Shown: piece by piece, positions 42,141 to 51,247 of the stretch
How the letters are laid out: every line of letters starts with the position of its first letter
How positions within the stretch are numbered: position 1 is the stretch's first letter
DNA from: Rubrivivax sp.
GTDB lineage: Bacteria; Pseudomonadota; Gammaproteobacteria; Burkholderiales; Burkholderiaceae_C
NCBI GenBank assembly: GCA_027487905.1
Contig: JAIYCR010000038.1
Span: forward strand, 101,351 to 165,350
Reading direction: 5' to 3'
Length of the DNA stretch: 64,000 nt
The notes under the pieces: generated by a model
Told to the model about the DNA's origin: nothing
Seen by the model: the letters and a program-made list of their open reading frames with translations, nothing else
Databases searched by the model: none
Position numbers and translations under genes: made by a program

Positions 42141-43199
42141 TCACCCCACCGCGGCCGGGGTGGCCACCCGGACCGGGGAGCGCCGCTGCACCGACTGCAT
42201 GATGGCTTCGAGCGCGGCCACGTTGGCGAGCATCTCGCCGCTGGACACCGGGTAGGCCTGCACGCCGGCCACCGCCTGGGCGAAGGCCTCCAGGTTGTTG
42301 CGCACCGCGGGCGCGGGCGCCGCGAAGGTGGTCCGGCGCGGCTGGCCGCGCAGCGCGGTCGTCACGTCCCAGCCGCTGGGGCTCTCCGGGTGCGTGCGGT
42401 CGCGGATCTCCACCCAGCCGAGCGAGCCGTACACCGCCAGGCGTCCTTCGAAGGGGGTGGCCAGCACCGCACTGATCATCGCGTTGGCGCCGCCGGCGAA
42501 GGCCATCATCACCGCCAGCGTGTCCCCGTTCTCGAAATCGCTGCCCAGCGTGGCCAGCCGTGCCCAGACCTCTTCGGCCGGCCCCAGCAGCGCGATGCTC
42601 AGGTCCACCAGGTGGATGCCCGTGGCCGTCAGCGGCCCCACCGGTGCGTGCTGGTTGGACAGCCGCCAGTTGTCGCGCGGCAAGGCGAGGAACTTGTCCT
42701 GGCTGAAGTTGGCCTCGATCTGAAGGATGGTGCCCAGCCCCCCTTGCGCGACGAGCTCGCGCAGCGCCAGCACCTCCGGTTCGAATCGGCGCTCGTGGCC
42801 GATGCCCAGCACCCGGCCGCGCGACTCGCAGGCACTCACCGCACGCTCGGCGTCGGCCAAGGTCAGGCACAGCGGCTTCTCGCAGAACACGTGCAGCCCC
42901 GCCTCGGCGGCCTGCACGATCTGCTGCGCGTGCTGGGGATGCGGCGTGCACAGGATCACCGCCTCCAGGCCCGGCGTGCCCAGCAGCGAGTCGAGGTCAG
43001 CGTGCAGTGCAACGCCGGTGAGCAAAGGATCCTGGGCCATCGCGCCCCGCGCGCCGGCGTCGGGTTCGGCCACCCCAGCCACCTGCAGCCAGGGGCTCTC
43101 GGCGAGCGTGCGGGCGATGGTGCGGCCCCACCAGCCGTAGCCCACGAGGCCGACCGGAACCCGGCGGGCGCTTCGCTGCGATGCTTGCATCAGGGTCAT
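42141..43199 (-). CDS. Gfo/Idh/MocA family oxidoreductase
   Basis: The 352-residue protein has an N-terminal Rossmann fold (VPVGLVGYGWWGRTIARTL) and the family EKP motif in FCEKPLCLTLADAERAV. The C-terminal alpha/beta domain includes TGIHLVDLSIALLG. Members oxidise or reduce sugars, inositol, dihydrodiols or related hydroxy compounds with NAD(P). In this setting a dihydrodiol or cyclic alcohol dehydrogenase is conceivable. It starts the minus-strand set 43199-38980 and is divergent from a HIBADH-type gene, sharing operator B. Confidence 0.86.
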   Translation of the reverse strand: MTLMQASQRSARRVPVGLVGYGWWGRTIARTLAESPWLQVAGVAEPDAGARGAMAQDPLLTGVALHADLDSLLGTPGLEAVILCTPHPQHAQQIVQAAEAGLHVFCEKPLCLTLADAERAVSACESRGRVLGIGHERRFEPEVLALRELVAQGGLGTILQIEANFSQDKFLALPRDNWRLSNQHAPVGPLTATGIHLVDLSIALLGPAEEVWARLATLGSDFENGDTLAVMMAFAGGANAMISAVLATPFEGRLAVYGSLGWVEIRDRTHPESPSGWDVTTALRGQPRRTTFAAPAPAVRNNLEAFAQAVAGVQAYPVSSGEMLANVAALEAIMQSVQRRSPVRVATPAAVG

Positions 43200-43214
43200 C
43201 CTGGGTCTCCTTGT

Positions 43215-43228
43215 TTTTCATTTGATAA
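43215..43228. promoter_or_regulatory. Candidate operator B (TTTTC-ATTT-GATAA)
   Basis: The site lies in the 71-bp divergent gap between the Gfo/Idh (43199) and HIBADH-type (43271) starts. Its right arm GATAA is identical to those of sites A, C and D, and the left arm differs at one position from TTATC. It could control both transcripts. Confidence 0.45.
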
Positions 43229-43270
43229 GCAGAACGGAGTCTAATACCGGCTCCTTCCTCCGGAGTCCGC

Positions 43271-44362
43271 ATGAGTCCATCCGAGCCCTCCTCGCGCCCC
43301 GCGCGCCGCCCCCGCTCGCAGGCCGGTTCCGCGGCCGGTTCCTCCGCCCGTTCCCCCGCCGTGGCCCCCACCTCGGTCGGCCTGCTCGGCCTGGGCATCA
43401 TGGGCTCGGCCATGGCCGGCAACCTGATGAAGGCAGGCTTCCAGGTCCACGGCTTCGACCCCAGCACGGCAGCCCGCAAGGCCTTCGCGGCGGCCGGCGG
43501 GCGGGTGTGTCCAAGCGCTGCGGCCGTGGCCGACGCGGCCAGCGTGGTGATCACCTCGCTGCCCAGCGCCGCAGCGCTGATGGCCTCGGCCGAGGCGCTG
43601 GCCGCGCAGGCGCCCAGGGGCGTGCTGGTGGTGGAGACGAGCACGCTGGACATCGCCGACAAGGAAGCGGCGCGCCGCGTGCTCGCTGCGCGCGGCGTGG
43701 TGCTGCTGGACTGCCCGCTGTCGGGCACCGGCGCGCAGGCCGCCCGCAAGGACCTCACCGTATACGCCAGCGGCCCGGCGGCGGCCATCCGGCGGCTGCA
43801 GCCGGTCTTCGAGGGCTTCTCCAAGGCGCAGTTCAACCTCGGCGCCTTCGGCAACGGCATGCGCATGAAGCTCATGGCCAATCTGCTGGTGGCCATCCAC
43901 AACGTGTCCACCGCCGAGGCCTTGCTGCTCGGGCAGCGCTGGGGCATCCGGCCGGCCGATGCGGTCAAGGTTCTCGCCGACGGCGCGGGCGGCTCCCGCA
44001 TGCTGCAGGTGCGCGGTCCTTTCATGCAGGACAAGGGGTGGGAGCAGGTCACGATGAAGGTGGAGGTGTGGCAGAAGGACATGAAGCTCATCGCCCAGGC
44101 GCTGCGGGACGCGGGCGTGCCCGCGCCGCTCTTCGCCGCGACCGTGCCGATCTACGATGCAGCGATGGGCATGGGCCATGCGCGCAACGACACGGCTTCG
44201 GTCTTCGACGTGCTCGACCGCATGTCCAGGCCCTCCGAGGCTGTGCCCGAGCCGGCGCGCAAGGCCGTTCGCAAGGCAGTGCCTGCGCCCGACGCGGCGG
44301 CAACCGCGCGGGCGGCCGCAAGCCGCCGTCCGAAGCCGCCGGCCCGCAAGACGGCGGGCTGA
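43271..44362 (+). CDS. 3-hydroxyisobutyrate dehydrogenase-family protein with basic C-terminal tail
   Basis: The 363-residue protein has the HIBADH pattern: VGLLGLGIMGSAMAGNLMKAG (NAD binding, about 36-56), CPLSGTGAQAARKDLTVY and the catalytic lysine in GNGMRMKLMANLLVAIHN. Members oxidise beta-hydroxy acids or reduce semialdehydes. Before the Rossmann fold there are about 30 disordered residues, and after the enzyme domain a 50-residue Ala/Arg/Lys/Pro-rich tail resembling a nucleic-acid-binding or disordered extension. It leads the plus-strand set that continues with VOC, FAD hydroxylase and CMD genes. Confidence 0.85.
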   Translation: MSPSEPSSRPARRPRSQAGSAAGSSARSPAVAPTSVGLLGLGIMGSAMAGNLMKAGFQVHGFDPSTAARKAFAAAGGRVCPSAAAVADAASVVITSLPSAAALMASAEALAAQAPRGVLVVETSTLDIADKEAARRVLAARGVVLLDCPLSGTGAQAARKDLTVYASGPAAAIRRLQPVFEGFSKAQFNLGAFGNGMRMKLMANLLVAIHNVSTAEALLLGQRWGIRPADAVKVLADGAGGSRMLQVRGPFMQDKGWEQVTMKVEVWQKDMKLIAQALRDAGVPAPLFAATVPIYDAAMGMGHARNDTASVFDVLDRMSRPSEAVPEPARKAVRKAVPAPDAAATARAAASRRPKPPARKTAG

Positions 44363-44410
44363 ACCGAATGAATCCACCGAATGGCCTTTGAAAAGGCTGA
44401 AGGACTTCCG

Positions 44411-44869
44411 ATGGCCCTGTCGCTCAACCATGTGTCCATCCGCACCACCGACCTGGCGGCCACCGAGCGCTTCTACGTCGGACTGCTCGGCCTCACCGCG
44501 GGCCCGCGCCCGGAGTTCCCCTTCCCGGGCCTGTGGCTCTACCAGGGCTCGCACGAGCGATACGAGCACGCCGCGGTGCACGTGATCGGGCTGGACCGCA
44601 ACGACCCGGCGGGCCTGAAGGCCTACCTGGGTGACCGGGATCCGGCATCGCTCGAGGGCAGCGGCGCCATCGACCACGTGGCCTTCTTCGCCACCGGGCT
44701 CAAGGAGATGCTCGACCGTCTCGCGCAGCGCGGCATCTCGTGCCGGGAGCGCACCGTGCCCGGCCTGGGCCTGCACCAGGTCTTCCTGGACGACCCCAAC
44801 GGCATCGTGGTCGAGCTCAACTATCCACAGGCCGAGGCCCAGGCGCTGAACGCGGCGCGGGAGGCCTGA
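44411..44869 (+). CDS. VOC family metalloprotein
   Basis: The 152-residue product begins with SLNHVSIRTTDLAATERFYVGLLGL, includes a second histidine in GAIDHVAFFA and ends with FLDDPNGIVVELNY, which supplies the glutamate ligand. This is the glyoxalase/dioxygenase metal site. The function may be isomerisation or ring cleavage. The ATG at 44411 is preceded by GAAGGA, which makes it preferable to the in-frame ATG at 44381. Its stop overlaps the start of the FAD hydroxylase gene by one base. Confidence 0.83.
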   Translation: MALSLNHVSIRTTDLAATERFYVGLLGLTAGPRPEFPFPGLWLYQGSHERYEHAAVHVIGLDRNDPAGLKAYLGDRDPASLEGSGAIDHVAFFATGLKEMLDRLAQRGISCRERTVPGLGLHQVFLDDPNGIVVELNYPQAEAQALNAAREA

Positions 44870-46098
44870 TGGCACGCATCGTCGTCATCGGCGGCTCGCT
44901 GGGCGGGCTGTTCGCGGCCAACATGCTCTGGCGCGACGGCCATGACGTGCAGGTGCTCGAGCGGGCGCCCGGGTCGATGAACGGACGCGGTGCGGGCATC
45001 GTCTCGCACGATGCACTGACAGCGGCGCTCGCCCAGGCCGGCCTCGCCGATGCGCAGGGCCTGGGCGTGGAGGTGCCCGGACGGGTGCTGCTCGGCTCGG
45101 ATGGCCACTGCATCGCCCGCCTCGACATGCCGCAGGTGCTGACCTCCTGGAGTCGGCTGTACGAGCTGCTGCGCGCGGCCTTCCCCGCCGATCGGTATCA
45201 CAGCGGCGTGCAGGTGCGCTCGGTCGAGCAGGACACGCACGAGGTGCGGGTGCTGGCCGAACGGCAAGGCCAGCCCGTGCAGTGGAGCGGCGAGCTCGCC
45301 GTGGCGGGCGACGGCATCCGCTCCACCGTGCGCCGGCAGCTGCTGCCCGAGGTGCAGCCGCGTTACGCCGGCTATGTCGCCTGGCGCGGCGTGTGCGACG
45401 AGTCGCTGCTGTCGCAGCACACGATGCACACGCTCTTTCCCTTCTTCGGCTTCTGCGTGCCTGAGGGCGAGCAGATCATCGGCTATCCGGTGGCGGGCGC
45501 CGGCAACGAGACCCGCGCGGGCCAGCGGGCCTACAACTTCGTCTGGTATCGCCCCGCCCACGACGAGGCGAGCCTGCGCCGGCTGATGACCGACGCCGAC
45601 GGGCAGCACCACCCGCAGGGCATCGCGCCCAACCGGGTGTGCTGGCGTGAGGTGGCCCGCATGCGCGAAGCCGCCACCGAGCGCCTGGCGCCGCAATGGG
45701 CCGAGGTGGTGCACAAGACGGCGCTGCCCTTCCTGCAGCCCATCTACGACCTGCACTGCGATCGCCTGGCCCATGGCCGCTTGGCCATCCTGGGCGACGC
45801 AGCCTTCGTCGCGCGGCCGCACATCGGCATGGGCGTGACCAAGGCCGCGCAGGACGCGGCTGCGCTGTGCGCGGCGCTGCGCGAGCATGGCGCCAACCCC
45901 GCCGCGCTGGAACGCTATGCCGCCGAGGCCTTGCCGCGCGGTGCCCGTGCGGTGGAGCGCGCGCGCTGGCTGGGCGCCGCGCTGGAAGGCACGGCCGCCG
46001 CACCAGGCGGCGTCGACCGGCCGCTGCAGGCGCTGAACGAAACCGCCATCGACCTCGGCCGCTATGGCCACCTCTCCGCCTTCGCGCCAGCCGCCTGA
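44869..46098 (+). CDS. FAD-dependent aromatic hydroxylase, 2,6-dihydroxypyridine hydroxylase-like
   Basis: The 409-residue flavoprotein has the dinucleotide motif VVIGGSLGGLFAANML, the GRGAGIVSHDAL segment, a GDGIRSTVRRQLLP motif and the second FAD motif ILGDAAFVARPHIGMGVTKAAQDA. This matches class A flavin monooxygenases, and its spacing most resembles 2,6-dihydroxypyridine 3-hydroxylase. These enzymes insert a hydroxyl group into phenols or hydroxypyridines with NAD(P)H and oxygen. Start and stop are coupled with the VOC gene before it (TGATG). The substrate assignment is tentative. Confidence 0.83.
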   Translation: MARIVVIGGSLGGLFAANMLWRDGHDVQVLERAPGSMNGRGAGIVSHDALTAALAQAGLADAQGLGVEVPGRVLLGSDGHCIARLDMPQVLTSWSRLYELLRAAFPADRYHSGVQVRSVEQDTHEVRVLAERQGQPVQWSGELAVAGDGIRSTVRRQLLPEVQPRYAGYVAWRGVCDESLLSQHTMHTLFPFFGFCVPEGEQIIGYPVAGAGNETRAGQRAYNFVWYRPAHDEASLRRLMTDADGQHHPQGIAPNRVCWREVARMREAATERLAPQWAEVVHKTALPFLQPIYDLHCDRLAHGRLAILGDAAFVARPHIGMGVTKAAQDAAALCAALREHGANPAALERYAAEALPRGARAVERARWLGAALEGTAAAPGGVDRPLQALNETAIDLGRYGHLSAFAPAA

Positions 46099-46102
46099 GC
46101 CC

Positions 46103-46696
46103 ATGAACCGCGACCCCAACCCCGACCCCGACTCCGACCGCCTGCCTCCGCTGGATGCCCAGACCTGGACCGCCGAGCAGCGCCAGTGCGCCGACGAGAT
46201 CATCGCCGGCCCGCGCGGCGCGGTGATCTCGCCTTTCGTGCCCTTGCTCAGAAGCCCGGAGCTGTGCACCCACGCGCAGCGCATGGGCGAATACCTGCGC
46301 TACCGCAGCGCAATCGGCCTGCGCCTGTCGGAGCTCGCCATCCTCATCACCGCCCGCCACTGGGACCAGCAGGTCGAGTGGGCGATCCACGAGCCCATCG
46401 CACGCCGCGAGGGCATCGCATCCGAGGTCATCCAGGCCATCGCCGAGGGCCGATCGCCGCCCTTCGCGCGCGACGACGAGGCCGCGGTGCATGCCTTCGC
46501 GCTGGAGTCGCTGCGCGAGCGCCGGGTGGGCGACGCCACCTGGGCCGACGCCGTCACCCGTTTCGGCGAGCAGGGCGCGGTGGACCTCAGCGGAATCGTG
46601 GGCTACTACACGATGCTGTCCATCGTGATGAACGCTGCGCGCACGCCGCCGCCGCCGCACTGCGACGCGCGGCTGCCGCCAATCGTCAGAACTTGA
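46103..46696 (+). CDS. Carboxymuconolactone decarboxylase-family protein
   Basis: The 197-residue helical protein contains the CMD pattern RLSELAILITARHWDQQVEWAIHEPIARREGI and a later GVxLS-like helix in VDLSGIVGYYTMLSIVMNA. Gamma-carboxymuconolactone decarboxylase and related peroxidase-like proteins share this fold. The redox CxxC motif of AhpD-type proteins is absent, so a decarboxylase-like or binding role is favoured. It ends the plus-strand set and overlaps the convergent amidohydrolase gene by 11 bp. Confidence 0.82.
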   Translation: MNRDPNPDPDSDRLPPLDAQTWTAEQRQCADEIIAGPRGAVISPFVPLLRSPELCTHAQRMGEYLRYRSAIGLRLSELAILITARHWDQQVEWAIHEPIARREGIASEVIQAIAEGRSPPFARDDEAAVHAFALESLRERRVGDATWADAVTRFGEQGAVDLSGIVGYYTMLSIVMNAARTPPPPHCDARLPPIVRT

Positions 46697-47816
46697 GCTT
46701 GAGCAGCCGGGCCGCGTTGCCCCCGGCCACGAGCTCACGATCGGCCCGAGGCAGGCGCTTGACCTGCGCGAGCGTGCCCAGCGGGTCGTCGTCGGCCATG
46801 TCGTAGGGGTAGTCGGTGCCCAGCAGCACGTGGTCGGCGCCGTAGTGGTCGATCAGCCGGCCCAGCATCTGCGGGTCGTGGGTGATGGTGTCGAAGTAGA
46901 ACTTCTTCAGATAGGAAGAGGGCTTGCGCTTGATCACCGTTCGGGTGTCGGGCCGGGCGCGCCAGGCGTGGTCCATCCGGGCCCAGTAGTGGGCGATGAA
47001 GCCGCCACCGTGGGCGACGAGCACCTTGAGCTTGGGGTGACGGGCCATGACGCCGTCGAAGATCAGGTGCGACACCGCCACGGTGGACTCCAGCGGGTTG
47101 CCGATGACGTTGTTGAAGTAGTGGTTGCGCAGCCGCTCGCCCTGGGTGTAGCCCAGCGGGTGCATGAAGATCAGCACGCCGAGTTCCTCGCAGCGGGCGA
47201 AGAACTTCTCCAGGCCCAGGCTCGGGTCGGTGAGGTTCTTGCCGTTCACGTTGGTGCAGATCTCCACCCCCTTGAGCCCGAGCTTCTTCACCGCGTGCTC
47301 GAGTTCGCGCACCGCGAGGTCGGCGTTCTGCAGCGGCACCGAGCCCAAGCCGACGAAGCGGTCGGGCGTCTGCGCGACCAGGGCGGCGATGCCCTCATTG
47401 ACTTCCCGGGCGAGCTGCGCGCCGTAGTCGGCGTCGGTGAAATAGAAGAAGTGGTAGGGCGCGGGGCAGACGGCCTGGATGTCGATGCCCATGCGGTCCA
47501 TGTCGCGCAGCCGCTCGGTCACGCCGGTGAGCTTGGACGCCCGGGTGGCCATCTGCTTCACGTTGGTGGCGTTGGTGAGTTCGTTGGCGAAGATCACCGT
47601 CGGGTCGTACTGCCCGGCGTTCAGATGGGCCGTCTTGGCATTGACCTCGGGGTTGAGGTAATGGCAGTGCAGGTCGATGACCTTGCTCTTGCCCGCCTTG
47701 TTGCGCACGATGGGGCGCTTGGACGTGGCCTTGCCGGTGGCCACCGTGGCCGCGGCGCTGCGGGCGCGGTGCCGGTGGGTGGGGTCGGTGCAGTGTGCGG
47801 CACAGGTGTAGAGCAT
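46686..47816 (-). CDS. Amidohydrolase 2 (ACMSD-like) family protein
   Basis: The 376-residue TIM-barrel metalloenzyme has the HxH motif DLHCHYL (H50, H52), a histidine in LIFMHPLGYTQG, HGGGFIAHYWAR and the late aspartate in LLGTDYPYDM. These are the zinc ligands of ACMSD, gamma-resorcylate decarboxylase and related non-oxidative decarboxylases or hydrolases. The first 45 residues are an extra Cys/His/Lys-rich extension. GAGGAGA precedes the ATG at 47816, which supports this start. It diverges from the second HIBADH-type gene and shares operator C. Confidence 0.86.
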   Translation of the reverse strand: MLYTCAAHCTDPTHRHRARSAAATVATGKATSKRPIVRNKAGKSKVIDLHCHYLNPEVNAKTAHLNAGQYDPTVIFANELTNATNVKQMATRASKLTGVTERLRDMDRMGIDIQAVCPAPYHFFYFTDADYGAQLAREVNEGIAALVAQTPDRFVGLGSVPLQNADLAVRELEHAVKKLGLKGVEICTNVNGKNLTDPSLGLEKFFARCEELGVLIFMHPLGYTQGERLRNHYFNNVIGNPLESTVAVSHLIFDGVMARHPKLKVLVAHGGGFIAHYWARMDHAWRARPDTRTVIKRKPSSYLKKFYFDTITHDPQMLGRLIDHYGADHVLLGTDYPYDMADDDPLGTLAQVKRLPRADRELVAGGNAARLLKLKF

Positions 47817-47859
47817 CGGGTCTCCTCGGGGTGGAAGGGGTGGCGGTCCGCCTTTTTAT

Positions 47860-47873
47860 TTATCTTATGATAA
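47860..47873. promoter_or_regulatory. Candidate operator C (TTATC-TTAT-GATAA)
   Basis: This is the best copy of the shared element, with perfect 5-bp inverted arms around four bases. It lies midway between the divergent amidohydrolase (47816) and HIBADH-type (47912) starts. Its AT content contrasts sharply with the surrounding GC-rich sequence. Confidence 0.5.
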
Positions 47874-47911
47874 CTGCGCTGCAGCACTTTCAACGACGAA
47901 CGGGGGCGCAC

Positions 47912-48811
47912 ATGAAGCTGGGTCTGGCAGGAACGGGACGCATGGGCAGCGCGATGGGGCGGCGCCTGCTCGCCAGCGCGCAGAGCCTGTGCGTGTGGAA
48001 CCGCACCGCGTCGCGCGCGCAGCCGCTGGTCGATGCCGGCGCACGGTGGACGGCCACCCCCGCCGCCCTGTGCGAAGCCAGCGACTGCATCCTCACCATG
48101 GTGACCGACGAGACGGCGCTTGACGCGCTCTTCGACGGACCCGACGGCCTGCTCGCCCACCTGCGACCGGGCACCCTCGTCATCGACATGAGCACCGTCT
48201 CGCCGGACAAGCCGCGCGCCCTGGGCGCCCGGGTGCGCTCGGCAGGCGCGCGCTTCCTTGAGTGCCCGGTGGGCGGCAGCGTCGGCCCGGCCGCCGAAGG
48301 CAAGCTGCTGGGCTTCGTGGGGGGGCAGGCCGAGGACCTGCAGGCGGCGCGGCCGGTGCTCGAGCTGCTGTGCCGGCGCATCGAGCACGTGGGCGACCTG
48401 GGCGCCGGTGCCACGATGAAGCTCGCCATCAACCTGCCGCTGCTGGTGTACTGGCAGACCTTGTCGGAGGCGCTGTCGCTGCTCGAGCCACTCGGGCTCG
48501 ACCCGGCCCGGGTGGTGGACATCCTGGCCGACACCTCGGGTGGACCGAACATGCTCAAGAGCCGCGGGCCGGTGATCGCGCGGGCCCTGTCCGGACAGGG
48601 CGACGGCGCGGTGAGCGTGGACCTGGCGACGCTGGCCAAGGACCTCAGGGCCATGCTGGCCCAGGCCGGTCGCACCGGCTTTCGACTGCCGGTGACGGCT
48701 CTGGCGCTGCAGAGCTACGAGGCCGCTGCCGCACAGGGGCTGGCCGGGGCCGACTGCACGCAGCTGCCGGTGTGGTGGCTGGCCTCGGCCGGCCGGACCG
48801 AAGTGCGCTGA
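47912..48811 (+). CDS. NAD(P)-dependent oxidoreductase, HIBADH/GlxR family
   Basis: The 299-residue enzyme starts with KLGLAGTGRMGSAMGRRLLA and has IDMSTVSPDKPRALG, FLECPVGGSVGPAAEGKLLGFVGG and the lysine motif GAGATMKLAINLPLLVY. It belongs to the beta-hydroxyacid dehydrogenases (3-hydroxyisobutyrate, tartronate semialdehyde). It is a second copy of this fold in the cluster but is clearly diverged from the one at 43271. It is a single-gene plus-strand unit, convergent with the CobW gene. The likely job is oxidation of a hydroxy acid from the pathway. Confidence 0.87.
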   Translation: MKLGLAGTGRMGSAMGRRLLASAQSLCVWNRTASRAQPLVDAGARWTATPAALCEASDCILTMVTDETALDALFDGPDGLLAHLRPGTLVIDMSTVSPDKPRALGARVRSAGARFLECPVGGSVGPAAEGKLLGFVGGQAEDLQAARPVLELLCRRIEHVGDLGAGATMKLAINLPLLVYWQTLSEALSLLEPLGLDPARVVDILADTSGGPNMLKSRGPVIARALSGQGDGAVSVDLATLAKDLRAMLAQAGRTGFRLPVTALALQSYEAAAAQGLAGADCTQLPVWWLASAGRTEVR

Positions 48812-48869
48812 GCGCTCCGCGCGCACCCTGCCACGGCATTCATCAAAGGGCCACCCGAGCTCACGCCTT

Positions 48870-49964
48870 TCAAGCCGCCGCGGGCGGCTCGCCGGCCGGC
48901 ACCGCGGCCACCACCGCGTCCAGCAGGTTGCGGATCACCGCGGCCTCCAGCCGGCGCGTGATGAAAACCAGCCGTGTGCCGGTGTCCTCGCTCGGCCAGC
49001 GGTCCAGCGCCACAGGCGGGTGGAAGATGTGCTGCACGCCCTGCACCACCACCGGTCGGCCCTCCACGTTGACGATGCCCTTGACCCGCAGCAGGTCCGG
49101 CCCGCGCAAGGCCACCAGCAGCTCGAGCGCCCCGGTGAAGGCCGACTCGCTGAAGGGCCGCTCGAAACGCAGCACCTGCGTTCGGATGGAGCCGTCGTGC
49201 AGCGGCGGGCGGCGCCGAAGCGGGCGGCCCCCGGAGGCATCGCCCTCGGCCGCGTCCGCGGGAGCAAGGCTTGCATCCAGCGCCTCGCCCAGGAAGCTCA
49301 GCGTGGCCGGCGAGGCGCGGGCGCTGGCAAGCCCCAGGCCGACGAGCTCGGCGGGCTCGATGACGCCCATCACCGAGCGGCTGCGCCGCGCGTTCGGGTT
49401 GATCTGGTCGATCGCCTCTTCCACCGCCTGCACCTGCTGCGCGTCGGCGATGTCGGTCTTGGTGAGGATCACCCGGTCGGCCAGCGCGATCTGCTTGGCT
49501 GCCTCCGCATGGCCGGCCAGTTGGGTGGGGGCGTTCACCGCATCGACCAGCGTCACCAGCCCGTCCAGCCGGTACTGCGCGCCGATCAGGGTGTCGCTGC
49601 TGAGCGTCTGCACGACCGGCGCAGGGTCGGCGAGCCCCGTGGTCTCGATGATCACCCGGTCGAAGTCGGGAATCTCGCCGACGCGGCGACGCGCGAAGAG
49701 GTCACGCAGCGTCTCCTGCAGGTCGGTGCGCACCGAGCAGCAGATGCAGCCATTGGCCAGCAGCGCGATGTTCTCCGAGGACATGGACACCAGGTCGTGG
49801 TCGATGCCCACCTCGCCCAGCTCGTTGATGACCACCGCCGCGCGCGCCATGTCCGGGTGGCGTACGAGCCGGGCAAGCAGCGTGGTCTTGCCCGCGCCCA
49901 GGAAGCCGGTGAGCAAGGTGACCGGGATGCGGCCCGCCAGGGGGTCGCGCTGCGAGGCCATCAT
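48870..49964 (-). CDS. CobW/COG0523 family GTPase (putative metal chaperone)
   Basis: The 364-residue GTPase has GFLGAGKTTLL (Walker A, 20-30), the metal-binding GCICCSV motif (C73, C75, C76), a TKTD guanine motif and a C-terminal CobW_C domain. COG0523 proteins load zinc, cobalt or iron into enzymes such as nitrile hydratase or metalloamidases. The neighbouring ACMSD-like amidohydrolase is a possible client. It lies just after the LVIVD gene (13 bp gap) on the same strand. A histidine-rich loop common in zinc-storing members is absent. Confidence 0.88.
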   Translation of the reverse strand: MMASQRDPLAGRIPVTLLTGFLGAGKTTLLARLVRHPDMARAAVVINELGEVGIDHDLVSMSSENIALLANGCICCSVRTDLQETLRDLFARRRVGEIPDFDRVIIETTGLADPAPVVQTLSSDTLIGAQYRLDGLVTLVDAVNAPTQLAGHAEAAKQIALADRVILTKTDIADAQQVQAVEEAIDQINPNARRSRSVMGVIEPAELVGLGLASARASPATLSFLGEALDASLAPADAAEGDASGGRPLRRRPPLHDGSIRTQVLRFERPFSESAFTGALELLVALRGPDLLRVKGIVNVEGRPVVVQGVQHIFHPPVALDRWPSEDTGTRLVFITRRLEAAVIRNLLDAVVAAVPAGEPPAAA

Positions 49965-49977
49965 GGACGCACGGGTC

Positions 49978-51225
49978 CTACAGCGTCATCTCGAGGATGT
50001 ACAGGCCGCCGGTGAAGCGGTCCACCGTGTAGACGATGCGGCGCTCGTCGACATAGACATCGTTGAGCTGCACCGCACCGGCCGGCGACAGGCGCGGCGC
50101 ACCCGGCACGAAGTAGGCAACCTCCTCGACCCGGTAGGGGTCGGTGGTGTCGTACACCCGGACTCCGGCATTGAAGAAGGTGCCGATGATGAGGGTGTCG
50201 GAGCGGAAGGAACTGGGCACCGGCAGGTTCTCGTGCAGGTTGTGGGCGCCGAAACGCCCTCCCCGCTTGGCGAAGGCCTCGAAGGACGGCGCCGGGAAGG
50301 TGCCGATGGGCACCGGATTGGCCTCGTTGCGCGCGTCGATCATCCACACGAGCTTGGGCCAGTCCACGCCCGCGTCCTGCACGCATTCGTCGCTCACCAC
50401 CCACAGCCCGCGATCGAACAGCGGCAGCACGGTGTGGGTGAAGCCGTTGAAGGGCGGCGAGGGGTTCCAGGCCGAGACCACGCGGATGTCCGACGGCGTG
50501 GAGATGTCCAGCACGAAGGCGCCGCCATCGATGTAGCCCACGTAGGCGCGGTCGGGACGCTGCGGAAACACGTTGGTGTTGTGCGCCCGGAAGCCCATGT
50601 CGTGGGGGGCCTTCAGCCGCTGCGGAGGCGGCTGCACGTCGCCCTCGCGGGTGCCGGGGTACCACCAGCGGCCCACTTCGAAGGGGCGCGTGGGGTCCTG
50701 CACATCGATGATGCGGTAGCACTGGTCGTCCAGCGGGTGCCGCGGGTGGAAGTCCGCAGCGCCGGCTGCCATGTGCACGTAGCGCCCGTCGACGAACCAC
50801 ACCGCGTGCACGCCGCGCGAGTCGGGCCCGGAGCAGTCGAAGTGCGACAGCAGCCGGGGTGACTCGGGCACGCTCACGTCGAAGAGGTCCATGCCCGCGG
50901 GCTTGAGGCCCTTCACGCTCGTCTGGTAGGCCACCGCCAGGATGTTGCCGCACACGTCCAGCGAGTTGGACCTGAGCTTCATGTGCGGCAGGTCGGTCTG
51001 CACGATGAGCCTGGGCTGGCGCGGGTCGGTGACGTCAACGCCCGAGAAGTTCTTCGGTGCGGACTCATGGGCCAGCCACAGGATGCGACGCCCGTCGCCG
51101 GTGATCTGCAGCCCCATGCCCTCCCCCAGGCCGCCGAAGCCGGCCAGCTCGTGGTGGGCGAGCAGCTTCATGTTGTGGGCGAGCGTCTGCTCGGCGCGGC
51201 TGGCGGGGCTGGGGCTTTTGATCAT
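49978..51225 (-). CDS. LVIVD-repeat beta-propeller-like protein
   Basis: The 415-residue protein contains several repeats of the LVIVD type, such as FSGVDVTDPRQPRLI, AGMDLFDVSVPESPRLL, YRIIDVQDPTRPFEV, AFVLDISTPSDIRVV and GVRVYDTTDPYRVEE, spaced over its whole length. This suggests a beta-propeller. No signal peptide is seen, so it is probably cytoplasmic. The family has no defined activity. It shares an operon with the CobW GTPase and its promoter region holds operator D, so it belongs to the same regulon. Confidence 0.82.
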   Translation of the reverse strand: MIKSPSPASRAEQTLAHNMKLLAHHELAGFGGLGEGMGLQITGDGRRILWLAHESAPKNFSGVDVTDPRQPRLIVQTDLPHMKLRSNSLDVCGNILAVAYQTSVKGLKPAGMDLFDVSVPESPRLLSHFDCSGPDSRGVHAVWFVDGRYVHMAAGAADFHPRHPLDDQCYRIIDVQDPTRPFEVGRWWYPGTREGDVQPPPQRLKAPHDMGFRAHNTNVFPQRPDRAYVGYIDGGAFVLDISTPSDIRVVSAWNPSPPFNGFTHTVLPLFDRGLWVVSDECVQDAGVDWPKLVWMIDARNEANPVPIGTFPAPSFEAFAKRGGRFGAHNLHENLPVPSSFRSDTLIIGTFFNAGVRVYDTTDPYRVEEVAYFVPGAPRLSPAGAVQLNDVYVDERRIVYTVDRFTGGLYILEMTL

Positions 51226-51247
51226 GAGGGAAAGTGAGGATGCTTAT

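Noticed and set aside
44819..44830. CTATCCACAG, one base from a DnaA box
   Set aside because: It lies inside the VOC coding sequence, is single and is remote from the origin features.
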